Assembly (NCBI RefSeq): GCF_003086295.3
Contig: NC_092042.1
Span: 40,595,419-40,659,418, forward strand
Reading direction: 5' to 3'
DNA: 64,000 nt
DNA from: Arachis hypogaea
Taxonomy: Eukaryota > Streptophyta > Magnoliopsida > Fabales > Fabaceae
A program made the translations under genes and the position numbers. Shown in pieces: positions 45,103-56,902 of the stretch (its first letter is position 1; every line of letters begins with the position of its first letter). The notes beneath the pieces were generated by a model, which was not told where the DNA came from, searched no databases, and saw only the letters and a program-made list of their open reading frames with translations.

Positions 45103-46624
45103 TGGTGCACGAAATCGCAATCACACTTTGCAATTTCGCACAACTAACCAGCAAGTGCACTGGGTCGTCCAAGTAATACCTTACGTGAGTAAGGGTCGAT
45201 CCCACGGAGATTGTAGGCTTGAAGCAAGCTATGGTTATCTTGTAACTCTTAGTCAGGATATCGATAATTCTCAGGTTTAATTGTGAAAAGTAAAAGAACA
45301 TGAAATAGATACTTGTTTTGCAGTAATGGAGAACAGGTTGAGGTTTTGGAGATGCTCTATCTTCTGAATCTCTGCTTTCCTACTGTTTTCTTCTTCATGC
45401 ACGTAAGGCTCCTTCCATGGCAAGCTGTATGTAGGGTTTCACTGTTGTCAATGGCTACCTCCCATCCTCTCAGTGAAAATGTTCAACGGGCTCTGTCACA
45501 GCACGGCTAATCATCTGGTGGTTCTCAATCAGGTTGGAATAGAATCCAGTGATTCTTTTGCGTCTGTCACTAACGCCCAGTCTTCAGGAGTTTGAAGCTC
45601 GTCACAGTTATCCAATCCTCGAATCCTACTCAGAATACCACAGACAAGGTTTAGACCTTCCGGATTCTCTTGAATGCCGCCATCAATTCTAGCTTATACC
45701 ACGAAGATTTTGATTAAGGAATCTAAGAGATATCTACTCAGTCTAAGGTAGAACGGAGGTGGTTGTCAGGCACATGTTCATAGTGAGAATGATGACGAGT
45801 GTCACGGATCATCACATTCATCAAGTTGAGGAACAAGCGATATCTTAGAATGGAAGCAAGCGTGATTGAATGAAAAACAGTAGTGATTGCATTAATCCAT
45901 CAAGACACAGTAGAGCTCCTCACCCCCAACCATGGGGTTTAGAGACTCATGCCGTAGAAGGTACAGTATGAAATGTGTAAAAATGTCATGAGATAAAGAT
46001 ACAATGTCAAAAGGTCCTATTTATTGTGAACTAGTAATCTAAGATATACAGAAATGAGTAAATGACGTAAAAATCCACTTCCGGGGTCCACTGAGTGTGT
46101 GCTTGGGCTGAGCATTGAAGCTTTCATGTGTAGAGACTTTTCTTGGAGTTAAATGCCAGCTTTTATGCCAGTTTGGGCGTTTAACTCCAATTTTTGTGCC
46201 AGTTCCGGCGTTAAACGCCGGGAATTCTGAAGCTGATTTGTAACGCCGGTTTGGGCCATCAAATCTCAGACAAAGTATAGACTATTAAACATTGCTGGAA
46301 AGCCCAGGATGTCTACTTTCCAACGCAATTGAGAGCGCACTCATTGGGCTTCTATAGCTCCAGAAAATCCACTTCGAGTGCAGGGAGGTCAGAATCCAAC
46401 AGCATCTGCAGTCCTTTTTCAGCCTCTGAATCAGATTTTTGCTCAGGTCCCTCAATTTCAGTCAGAAATTACCTAAAATCACAGAAAAACACACAAACTC
46501 ATAGTAAATCCAAGAAAAGTAAATTTTAAATAAAAACTAATAAAAACATATTAAAAACTAACTAAAATGTACTAAAAACATACTAAAAACAGTGCCAAAA
46601 AGCGTATAAATTATCCGCTCATCA
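45103..46624 (-). repeat. 5' LTR of element D
   Basis: The 1522-bp LTR has intact TGGTGCACG and CTCATCA termini. The TATA box is mutated (cctatttatt, 46014-46023) and the palindrome array lies at about 46145-46250. U5 keeps the CCTTACGTGAGTAAGG inverted repeat. Confidence 0.93.
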
Positions 46625-47684
46625 GCTGCCAATTGGTTCTAGCTTATACCATGAAGATTCTAATCTCGGATTCAGATGCCCCATTGTCAGAGGGGAGTCA
46701 ATGTGAATCGTTGATGAGAAGCCTAAGAGATGTGCATTCAAGCTTGTTTTCATGTAGAACGAAAGTGGTTGTCAATCACGCGTTCATAAGTGGGAATGGT
46801 GATGAGTGTCACATAATCATCACATTCATCATGTTCTTGTGTGTGAATGGATATCTTAGAATAAGAATAAGCAAGAATTGAATAGAAGAACAACAGTACT
46901 TTGCATTAATACTCGAGGAATAGTAGAGCTCCACACCTTAATCTATGGTGTATAAAAACTCCACCATTGAAAATACATAACTGAAAATAGGGTAGGCATG
47001 GCCAAATGGCCAGCCCCCATAAAAGTCTAAGATAGCATAAAACTGATCAAAGATGTCTAATACAATAGTAAAAGGTCCTATTTATATTAGACAAGTTACT
47101 AGGGTTACAGAAATAAGTAAATGATGCAGAAATCCACTTCCGGGCCCACTTGGTGTGTGCTTGGGCTGAGCATTGAAGCTCTCATGTGTAGAGGTCTTCC
47201 TTGGAGTTAAACGCCAGTTTGTAACTTGTTTCTGGCGTTTGACTCTAGCTTCCAACTTGTTTCTGGCGTTTAACGCCAGAATAAGGCAGAAAGCTGGCGT
47301 TGAACGCCAGTATGCTTCATCTAAACTCGGGCAAAGTATGGACTATTATATATTTCTGGAACGCCCTGGATGTCTACTTTCCACCGCAATTGAGAGCGTG
47401 CCATTTGGACTTCTGTAGCTCCAAAACATTCATTTCAAGTACCGGGAGGTCAGAATCCAACAGCATCTGCAGTCCTTTTTCAGCCTCTGAATCAGATTTT
47501 TGCTCAGGTCCCTCAATTTCAGCCAGAAAATACCTGAAATCACAGAAAAATACACAAACTCATAGTAAAGTCCAGAAATGTGAATTTTGCTTAAAAACTA
47601 ATAAAAATATACTAAAAAGTGAATAAATCATAATAAAACTATGTGAAAACAATGCCAAAAAGCGTATAAAATATCCACTCATCA
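46625..47684 (-). repeat. 5' LTR of element C, second part (U3 side)
   Basis: Resumes at GCTGCCAATTGG exactly where 35259 stopped and ends TATCCACTCATCA, followed by GTGAG. The R hairpin is at 46995-47017, the TATA box (cctatttata) at 47077-47086 and palindromes start at 47201, 47232, 47263 and 47294, exactly 31 bp apart. Confidence 0.92.
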
Positions 47685-47689
47685 GTGAG

Positions 47690-47831
47690 GCATTAACACA
47701 AATAGTTAAGGAGCAAAAGAAAATAAAGGACGAAAGTAATAGAAACAAAATAAAAAAATGTCTAATCTGAATAATCAACCAACCGGTAGTTTGTTAATCA
47801 CAATTAATTTCCGGCAACAAGGCCAAAAACT
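47690..47831 (-). other. Leader stub and degenerate primer site of element J
   Basis: This short AT-rich stretch ends in atttccggcaacaaggcca (47807-47825), five mismatches from the tRNA-Asp-type site, next to the LTR start at 47832. C truncates its left continuation. The AACAGTTAAGGAGCAAAA-like text also occurs in E near 15535. Confidence 0.55.
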
Positions 47832-49389
47832 TGATACGGAAAAAATTTATCTTCCACAATTAACTACCGGCAACTGCACCGGGTCATATCAAGTAATAAA
47901 ACTCTCAAGAGTAAGGTTGATCCCACGGGGATTAAAGGATTAAGCAAGCAATAGTTGATTGATTATTCTAGTTAGACGAGCATGATTGAGGGATAAGCAA
48001 CAGAAATTTAAATGACATGAAAGTAAAGAAAAGTAATAAAGTGCAAGAAAGTAAATAGCAAGAAAAGTAGAGTGCAAGAAAGTAAAGTGCTGGAAAAATA
48101 AATAGTTAGAACTAAACAGGAAAAAGAAGCATTGGGATCAAGAAGTATTGCATTCTCCGGACCAATCATATTCTCGTCTCTTCCTCAATCATGCAATAAC
48201 ATTGATCTCTTGGAAATCATGAGTGATTGAACACCAATTCCTTGGCAATTCAATCTCTCTAGACTTGAACAATTGCCAATTCCTTGATCTAATTGCTTAT
48301 GAAAAGAGATTAAGCATGGTCACTGATTATACCACACACCTTCATAGATCCAAGTATTGGGAGAATTATATGTCACTATATTCGACCAACCCCAAACCTA
48401 ATCCAAGGTGAGAATGATTTCATGCATGGTTCTATGATTCCTTTTCCAAGGTAATCCCAAAACCCAAGTACATTCAATTTCTTTTCCAAGAGAATTGAAT
48501 GAAGAACGAAATATTTCTAGTAAATCAAAGAGAGATGAAGAGAAGAAAAACAAATTAATCTATTAAATTGCAATAGAGCTCTCTTTCCCAATGGAAAGAG
48601 TTAGTAACTAAAATATTCACAAAGTGATATGGAAGAACATTGAGGAAAAGAGAAGTGTGGGAAGGGAGGGGTCCGAAGACCCACTCCTGGTGGTGTGTGC
48701 CAGGGGATGTGCTTGTGTGTGTGATTTCAGACTCCCCCTCAATCCAGAATGAATTCAATGTAGAAAATAAGGCCTTTATATAGGCTCTCCTAAATTACAA
48801 ACTTAAATAAAATTGAAAGTAAATTATAATGAAATGAAAATTAACTATTCTAGATGCTTCTTGTGGCCTTTATTGGTTCAGAGTTGTGGGCTTGTTTGCT
48901 TGAGCTTTGAAGTGGACTTGAGAGAGAAGTGAATCAAATTGAGGTTCAATGTGACTTGGCGTTGGTAATGGTGTTAGTCACACTAACGCTACAAGAGTGG
49001 CATTATAGCTGGTGTTAGTGTGGCTAATGTTGTCACTAACGCCACAAACCTCATTGCCTAATGTTGCCCCTGGCGTTAGTGTGGCTAACGCTTGGACTTG
49101 CTCCCAAGTTAGTGTTTTTGTGCTTAAAGATGCCTATTATTTGTGATCTAATTTCATGCCCACTATAAACTATCATACATCATTGGAAAGACCTGAATGT
49201 TAGCTTTCTAACGCAACTAGAAGCACCTTAATTGGACCTCAGTAACTCAAGTTATGCTCCTTTGAAGGAGACAAGGTCAGCCTGCCAGGGTCACAGGCGT
49301 TATTGCTGGCATTACCAGTGTTAATGGCGTTAACAATGCCAGATTCTGATTTTGGTTGTAAGTATACTTTCTCCCAACTTAATGTCCAC
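47832..49389 (-). repeat. LTR J, minus strand, cut by element K
   Basis: Begins TGATACGGAAAA. U5 has a CTC-TCAA-GAG stem and GGTTGATCCCACGGGGATT. It is related to LTR I in opposite orientation. The TATA box (cctttatata, minus) is at 48773-48782. Upstream in U3 lies a field of GCGTTAGTG/CACTAACGC inverted repeats (48956-49110), then the shared block GTTAGCTTTCTAACGCAACT near 49199. TCCAC (49385-49389) precedes K and should be its target duplication. Confidence 0.75.
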
Positions 49390-50845
49390 TGACGATCGGA
49401 TTTCTATTGGTAAAGAAATTTAAAAATATATAATCGCGTTGTAAGTATAGTTTCTAAACCAACAGAAAATCCTTTTGTACAAAAGTTTTGGTTGTCACTT
49501 AAGCAAACCAAATAAAATTTGTAAGTATTTAAACCTCGGGTCGTCTTCTCAAGGAATTACAGGGAAGTATGATTTATTATTGGTTATGGAAAACAGTATT
49601 TTTGGGTTTTTGAAAGGTTTGAACAAGAGAAATAAATTGTAGAAATTAATAAATCAATAGCTAAAAAAACTCTTGGCAAGGTATGAAAATTAGAAGTCCT
49701 ATCCTAGTTATCCTTATCAATTGTGATGAGAATTTCTCGTTGCTCCCACTTAGTCAGCCTCTAACTACGAAGGTGAGTGGATAAATCAATATGAATCCTC
49801 AAGTCCTAGTCAATTCCCAAAGAAAGACTAGAGTTAGTGGAATTCAAGTCTATTAGCAACTTCTAATTATCAATCAACAAAAGAGTTTGATAACTCAAGA
49901 GTCTCTAATTACTCAACCAAAGCCAAAAGGAGAAAAATCCAAATTATTTATATCATAAATAAAAGAGACAAATCATAGATCTGAAATACCTAAAAAATTC
50001 ATTAAATAGAAAATCCAAATCTAACATGAAGAGTTCATAAGCCAATTTGGCAACATAAGTCATGAATAAATAAAAGCATTAAGGTATCTAAAAGTAGAAT
50101 AGAAGTCAAAATAAAGGAATATTGAACCTGGTATGAAGAAACAATCCTAACCTAATGACTAAAAGAAATCCTAATCCTAAAACCTATGAGAGAGGAGAGA
50201 ACCTCTCTCTCTAAAAACTACATATAAATTATGAAAAGTAAATTATGAGTCATCTCCCTTTATTCCTGCACTTTGCAACCTTTAATCTGTATTTTCTAGG
50301 CTTGAAACTGGGCCGGAAATAGCCCAGAAATCATTGAGGGCGAAATCTGTCATGCTAATTTTCGTCACTGCAACACGTCTGCATGAAGCACACGTTCGCA
50401 TTGCCTAGCTGTACGGCTACCATCACAAATTATATATCAAATCGAAGCCCCAGACGTTAGCTTTTCAAAGCAACTAAAATCACATCATTTGGACTTCCGT
50501 AGCTCAAGTTATGACGGTTTGAATGCGAAGAGGTCAGGCTGATAGCTTTGGCAATTCCTTTAGTTTCTTGTATTCCTTCCACTTTTGCATGCTTCCTTTC
50601 CATCCTCTAAGTCATTCCTGCCCTGTAATCTCTGAAATCACTTAACACACATATCACGGCATCGAATGGTAATAAGAGTTGATTAAAATACACAAATTAA
50701 AGACTCTAGGAAGCAAGTTTTCAATCATAGAACAAATTCTGGGAAGGAATTGTAAAACCATGCAAATAGTATGAATAAGTGTGCAAAGGCTTGATAAAAA
50801 CAACTCAATTGAGCACAAGATAAACCATGAAATATGGGTTTATCA
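49390..50845 (-). repeat. 3' LTR of element K
   Basis: This 1456-bp family-B LTR runs TGACGATCGG...GGGTTTATCA. It has CCTCGGGTCGTCTTCTCAAG and a decayed U3 field (ACACGTCTGCATG, CACACGTTCGCATTGC near 50372-50402). It is followed directly by the ACCTCCCCACACTTAAAC tract, so the element body lies to the right. Confidence 0.88.
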
Positions 50846-51738
50846 ACCTCCCCACACTTAAACATTAGCATGTTCTCATGCTAAGCTCAAGAGAAGCTAT
50901 AAAGGAGTGAAGAGGAATGATAGAATGTATAAAATGCAACCTATCTATATGAATGCAACTAAATGTGAAATGCTTCTACCTACTTGGTTAAAAGTAAATA
51001 AATTTTCCAAGACAAACATAAATCAAATTCCACTAATTCAAATCATATAATAAAAGACAAGTAAACTTGTGAGAAGATAGCTCATAAAAGCAGGGAATAT
51101 AGAATCAAACATTGATCCCTCACTGGTAGTGTATATGCACTCTAATCGCTCAGGTGTTTAAGGTTCGATCTCTCAATTATCTACTAACCTTGATTTCTAA
51201 GGCTTGCTTTTCATCTAACAATCAACAAAAATTTAATGCACCAATACACAAATCAAGAGGTCTTTTAATGGTTGTAATGGGGTTAGGATCAAGGTAGGAT
51301 TGTATTTGGTCAAGTGGAGTAAAATCCAAATCCTTAATTAACTTAAACTTTTTCCACCTAACTTAAGACAATCCATGTAATCACAATACAAAACCTAACT
51401 ATCCATTAACCATGCTTTCCACATATTCATGCATCCTGATTCGAGTATAGTACTTATGCATTGCTTTCACCATTTACTTTGGGGCATTTTTTCCCCTTTT
51501 TATTGTTTGCTCTTTTTTTTTCCTTTTTCAACGCATATGATTAAGGTATTGAATGCATAAACATGTTCTCAATATTTTTCACATTTTCACAGAAAGTCTA
51601 ACATACTCAATTCACAAACCAAACGTTTCCAAACCCACTTTCCCCACACTTAATTCATGAGCACTTTCACTAGTCTAAGCTAACCAAGGATTCAAATTAA
51701 GGACATTATTGTTTTCCGCTTAGAGTTAGTGATGAGCT
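50846..51738 (-). other. 3' non-coding interior of element K, truncated by L
   Basis: Starts with the pre-LTR module: CTCCCCACACTTAAAC and the AGCATG-TTCT-CATGCT stem. The rest is AT-rich and matches 25640-26630 of element B. No gene is present. GAGCT (51734-51738) is the expected left target duplication of L. Confidence 0.75.
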
Positions 51739-53203
51739 TGACGGTCGGATTTTCTATAGGTAAGGAAATTCACAAATATGATCGCGTTGTAAGTATAGCT
51801 TCTAAACCAACAGAAAATCCTTTCGTACAAACGTTTGGTTGTCACAAGTAACAAACCCCTTTGGAATTAATAACCGAAGTATTTAAACCTCGAGTCATCT
51901 TCTCAAGGAATTACAGGGAAGTATGACTTATTATTGGTTATGCAAAGGTATATTTTGGGGTTTTGAAAAGGTTTGAACAAATAATTTAATTGATAAGAAA
52001 AATAAATTAATAATTAGAAAATCTCTTGGCAAGGTATGAAAACTGGAAGTCCTATCCTAGTTATCCTTATCAATGGTGATGAGAATTATATTTTTGCTAC
52101 CACTCAGTTAACCTCTAACTATGAAGGTAAAGTTAAGTGGACAAATCAATTTAACACCTAAAGTCCTAGTCAACTCCTTAAGGAAAGACTAGAGTTATAG
52201 GAATCTAAATTAATCAGCAAAGGTAACAATTATCAATCACGATGAGTTTGACAACTCAAGAGTCACCAATTAATCAACCAAAGCCAAAAGGGAAATATCT
52301 AAATTATTTATATAATAAATAGAAGAAAGCAATCATGAGTCTGAAATATCTCAAATTATATTAATTAAGAAAATCCAAACATGAAAAGTTCATAAACAAA
52401 TAAAAGAGAAAATAAACAAAAAGAACATTGAACCTGTGATGAAGAAGATAAAAATATTCCTAAGTTCTTTAAGAGGAATCCTAATCCTAATCCTAAGAGA
52501 GAGGAGAGAACCTCTCTCTCTAAAAACTACATCTAAATTATGAAAAGTGTGATTTATGAATGAATGTGTATTGAGTATGGATGCATTCCCCAACTTTATA
52601 GCCTCTAATCTGTGTTTTTTGGGCCAAGAACTGGGTCAAAAATAGCCCAGAAATCGCTGCAGGTTCATATAGGTCGCGGCAAAGTGACGCAGAGGCGTCA
52701 TCCACTCGTTTGCGTGGATTGAAGTTCGCAGATGCGATGCGGGCGCGTCATCCACGCGTTCACATCGCCTAACTTTGGGGCAGCTATGGCAAATTATATA
52801 TCTTTGCGAAGCCCCGGATGTTAGCTTTTCAACGCAATTGAAACTGTGTCATTTTGACCTTTGTAGATCAAGTTATGGTCGATTTAGTATCAAGAGGTCA
52901 GGCTGGACAGCTTTAGCAGTTCCTTTAGTTCCTTGTATTCCTTCCAATTTTGCATGCTTCCTTTCCATCCTCTAAGTCATTCCTGCCCTGTAATCTCTGA
53001 AATTACTTAACACACATATCAAGACATCAAATGGTAATAAGAGAGGATTAAACATAGCAAAATTAAGACCAAAGAAGCATGTTTTCAATCATAGCACAGA
53101 ATCAGGAAATGTAAAACATGCAAATCATATGTATAAGTGGATAAAGAGTTGATAAAAACCACTCAATTGAGCACAAGATAAACCATAAAATAGTGGTTTA
53201 TCA
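51739..53203 (-). repeat. 3' LTR of element L, inserted in K
   Basis: This 1465-bp family-B LTR runs TGACGGTCGG...GTGGTTTATCA and is very close to the left LTR of B and to K. The TATA box (ctttata, minus) is at 52594-52600. The U3 field of GACGCAGAGGCGTC and GCGGGCGCGTC motifs is at 52687-52768, with the CTTTTCAACGCAATT block near 52825. Confidence 0.88.
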
Positions 53204-53243
53204 ACCTCCCCACACTTAAACATTAGCATGTCCTCATGCTAAG
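53204..53243 (-). other. Pre-LTR hairpin module of element L
   Basis: ACCTCCCCACACTTAAAC followed by a perfect AGCATG-TCCT-CATGCT stem. The interior of L continues at 54939-55188 after solo LTR M, whose CTAAG target begins at the last base pairs of this hairpin. Confidence 0.7.
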
Positions 53244-54938
53244 TGATGAGCGGATAATTTATACGCTTTTTGGCATTGTTTTTAGGTAGTTTTTAGTAAG
53301 GTTAAGCTCCTTTTAGGGATGTTTTCATTAGTTTTTATGTTAAATTCACATTTCTGGACTTTACTATGAGTTTGTGTGTTTTTCTGTGATTTCAGGTAAT
53401 TTCTGGCTGAAATTGAGGGATTTGAGCAAAACTCTGAGAAAGGCTGACAAAAGGACTACTGATGCTGTTGGAATCTGACCTCCCTGCACTCAAAATGGAT
53501 TTGCTGGAGCTACAGAACTCCAATTGGCGCGCTCTCAACGGCGTTGGAAAGTAGACATCCAGAGCTTTCCAGCAATCAGCCATACTTTATTCGGAAATTG
53601 ACGACGTAACTTGGCGTTGAACGCCAAGTACATACTGCTGTCTGGAGTTAAACACCAGAAAAACGTCATGATCCGGAGTTGAACGCCCAAAACATGTTAT
53701 AACTTGGAGTTCAACTCCAAGAAAAGCCTCAGCTCGTGGATAGATCAAGCTCAGCCCAAGCATACACCAAGTGGGCCCCAGAAGTGAATTTATGCATCAA
53801 TTACTTACTCATGTAAACCCTAGTAGCTAGTCTAGTATAAATAGGATAAGTTACTATTGTATTAGACATCTTTGGTCTCAGTTTTGTTTTATTCTTCATC
53901 TTAGGAGACTATTGATCACGACTCAGGGGGCTGGCCATTCGGCCATGCCTGAACCTTTTACTTATGTATTTTCAACAGTGGAGTTTCTGCACACCATAGA
54001 TTAAGGGTGTGGAGCTCTGCTGTACCTCAAGTTTCAATACAATTATTATTACTTTCTATTCAATTCTCTTCTATTCTTATTCCAAGATATACGTTATACT
54101 TAACTTTGATGAATGTGATGATCTGTGACACTCATCATCATTCTCACCTATGAATGCGCGTGACTGACAAACACTTTCGTTCTACTCTAGACCGGGCGCA
54201 TATCTCTTAGATTCCCCAACAGAATCTTCGTGGTATAAGCTAGATAGATGGCGGCATTCATGAGGATCCGGAAAGTCTAAACCTTGTCTATGGTATTTCG
54301 AGTAGGATTCTGGGATTGAATGACTGTGACGAGCTTCAAACTCCTGAAGGCTGGGCGTGATGACAAGCGCAAAAGAATTAAGGGATTCTATTCCAACCTG
54401 ATTGAGAACCGACAGATGATTAGCTGTGCTGTGACAGAGCATAGGAACGTTTTCATTGAGAAGATGGAATGTAGCCACTGACAACGGTGATGCCCTACAT
54501 ACAGCTTGCCATGGAAAGGAGTAGGAAGGATTGGATGACTGTAATAGGAAAGTAGAGATTCAAGAGGAGCACAGCATCTCCATACGCCTATCTGAAATTC
54601 CCACTATTGATTTACATAAGTATTTCTATCCCTTTTATTATTTCATTTAACTTTTAAATATCTAATCCAATTATATTTAACCCTATGAATCCACTTAACT
54701 GAGATTTACAAGGTGACCATAGCTTGCTTCATACCAACAATCTCTGTGGGATCAACCCTTACTCACGTAAGGTATTACTTGGATGACCCAGTACACTTGC
54801 TGGTTAAGTTGAACGGAGTTATGATCACACCAGGAATTATTAAGATACCAATTTATCACACCATGATCTCTTTGGGGTATTTTTGATTTCACACGAATAC
54901 AAAGAGACCAACTTTGAGGATCACAATTTCATCCACCA
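53244..54938 (+). repeat. Solo LTR M, plus strand
   Basis: One complete 1695-bp family-A LTR runs TGATGAGCGGATAATTTATA...TTCATCCACCA. It is flanked by CTAAG on both sides (53239-53243 and 54939-54943) with no interior. It is the product of recombination between the two LTRs of a former element. Palindromes start at 53611, 53642, 53673 and 53704. The TATA box is at 53836 and the R hairpin at 53926-53950. The best-preserved promoter in the window. Confidence 0.95.
53836..53845 (+). promoter_or_regulatory. TATA box of solo LTR M
   Basis: TATAAATAGG lies 115 bp downstream of the last palindrome of the U3 array. The equivalent minus-strand sites are 20842-20851 (C), 36171-36180 (D), 47077-47086 (C) and 56292-56301 (N). 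Confidence 0.75.
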
Positions 54939-55188
54939 CTAAGCTCAAGAGAAGCTATAAAGGAGTGAAGAGGAATGATAGAGAGTATCCAATGCAACCT
55001 ATCTATGTGAATGTAACTACATGCAAAATGTTACTTGGTTAAAAGCAAACAAGTTCTTCAAGACAAATATAAACCAAATTCCATTAATTCAAATCGTACA
55101 ATAAAAATCAAATAAACTTGTAAGAAGATAGCTAATGACAGCAGGGAACATAGAATCAAGCTTTGAACCCTCACTGGTAGTGTATATC
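54939..55188 (-). other. Continuation of the L interior
   Basis: CTAAGCTCAAGAGAAGC onward matches K (50884 onward) and B (25657 onward). No gene is present. ATATC (55184-55188) is the expected left target duplication of element N. Confidence 0.75.
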
Positions 55189-56902
55189 TGGTGAACGAAA
55201 TTGTGATCATCAACAATGGCTCCAAAGACTTGGTGCTCTCAAACATAAATCACACTTTGTCACAACTCTGCACAACTAACCAGCAAGTGTACTAGGTCGT
55301 CCAAGTAATAAACCTTACGTGAGTAAGGGTCGATGCCACAGAGATTGTTGGTATGAAGCAAGCTATGGTCATCTTGTAAATCTCAGTCAGGCGGATAATA
55401 AATGGTTATGAGTTTTTAAATATTAATAATAGATAAACAGAAAGTAAAGATATAGTTACTCATGTAATTCAATGGTGGGAATTTCAGATAAGTGCATGGA
55501 GGTACTGTGTTCCTTCTGAATCTCTGCTTTCCTACTACTTTTATCCAATCTTTGTCACTCCTTTCTATGACAAGTTGTATGTAGGGCATCACCGTTGTCA
55601 ATGGCTATATCCCATCCTCTCAGTGAAAATGGTCCAAATGCTCTGTCACAGCACGGTTAATCATCTGTCGGTTCTCGATCATTTCGGAATAGAATCCCTT
55701 GATTCTTTTGCGTTTGTCATCACACCCAACAATCACGAGTTTGAAGCTCGTCACAGTCATTCAATCCCGGAATCCTACTTGGAATACCACAGATAAGGTT
55801 TAGACTTTCCGGATTCTCATGAATGCCGCCATCAATTCTAGCTTATACCATGAAGACTCTGATCTCACGGAATGGAAGGCTCGGTTGTCAGGCGAGGGGC
55901 ACCCATGCATCGTGTATCAGGAATCCAAGAGATACGCATCCTAGCTCTCGCTTGTATAACGGAAGTGGTTGTCAGGCACGCGTTCATAAGGATGGATGAT
56001 GATGAGTGTCACGGATCATCACATCCATCAGGTTGAAGTACGGATGGCATCTTAGAATGGGAATAAATCGAATTGAATAGAAAATAGTAGTAATTGCATT
56101 AAAACTTGAGGTACAGCAGAGCTCCACACCCTTAATCTATGGTGTGTAGAAACTCCACCGTTGAAAATACATAAGTGATGAAGGTTCAGGCATAGCCGAA
56201 TGGCTAGCCCCCAAAACGTGATCAATAGTCTCCTAAGATGAATAATAAAATAAAATTGAGACCAAAGATATCTAATACAATAGTAAAATATCCTATTTAT
56301 ACTAGACTAGCTACTAGGGTTTACAGAAATAAGTAATTGATGCAGAAATCCACTTCCGGGGCCCACTTGGTGTGTGCTTGGGTTGAGCTTGAGCTTTACA
56401 TGAGCTGATGCTTCTTTTGGAGTTGAACGCCAAGTTGTAACGTGTTTTTGTCGTTCAACTCTGGTTCGTGATGTGTTTCTGGCGTTTGACTCCAGAATGC
56501 AGCATGGAATTGGCGTTGAGCGCCAGTTTACGTCATCTAACCTCGAATAAAGTATGGACTATTATATATTGCCGGAAAGCTCTGGATGTCGACTTTCCAA
56601 TGCTTTTGAGAGAACGCCATTTGGAGTTCTGAAGCCCTAGAAAATCCATTTCACGTGTAGGGAGGTCAGAATCCAACAGCATCAGCAGTCCCTTGTCAGC
56701 CTTCTTATCAGAGTTTTGCTCAGGTCCCTCAATTTCAGCCAGAAAATACCTGAAATCACAGAAAAACACACAAACTCATAGTAAAGTCCAGAAATGTGAA
56801 TTTAACATAAAAACTAATTAAAACATCCCTAGAAGTAGCTAGATTATACTAAAAACTATCTAAAAACAATGCCAAAAAGCGTATAAATTTATCCGCTCAT
56901 CA
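55189..56902 (-). repeat. 3' LTR of element N
   Basis: The 1714-bp LTR runs TGGTGAACGAAATTG...TATCCGCTCATCA. The TATA box (cctatttata) is at 56292-56301, a weakened R hairpin at 56189-56212, and palindromes start at 56417, 56448, 56479 and 56510, exactly 31 bp apart. Confidence 0.92.

Larger units (their letters stand above)
35260..46624 (-). mobile_element. Element D: complete Athila-lineage retrotransposon, nested in the C 5' LTR
   Basis: LTRs at 35260-36774 and 45103-46624, GCTGC duplicated on both sides (35255-35259, 46625-46629) and an uninterrupted host LTR on rejoining establish one insertion. Minus-strand order: Gag, protease, reverse transcriptase, RNase H, integrase, conserved hairpin, palindrome array, ORF2. 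This is the only pol-bearing element in the window and the best model for the autonomous partner of C and N, but it is itself broken. The first ~290 bases of its LTRs differ by about seven substitutions and two indels. Confidence 0.93.
19761..47684 (-). mobile_element. Element C: non-autonomous gag-pro-ORF2 retrotransposon carrying two nested insertions
   Basis: Both outer LTRs are 1690 bp once the nested element is removed, and both flanks carry GTGAG (19756-19760, 47685-47689). Minus-strand order: 5' LTR, primer site, leader, gag-pro, conserved hairpin, palindrome array, ORF2 remnant, 3' LTR. There is no room for pol: the protease frame ends about 40 bp before the hairpin that follows integrase in D. 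B interrupts the protease and D interrupts the 5' LTR. The two C LTRs differ at about 13 positions in their first ~240 bases, more than those of D, as expected for the older host. Confidence 0.92.

Noticed and set aside
47690..49389. J as the 3' LTR partner of LTR I
   Set aside because: The two LTRs are in opposite orientations, so they cannot be the ends of one element without an inversion.
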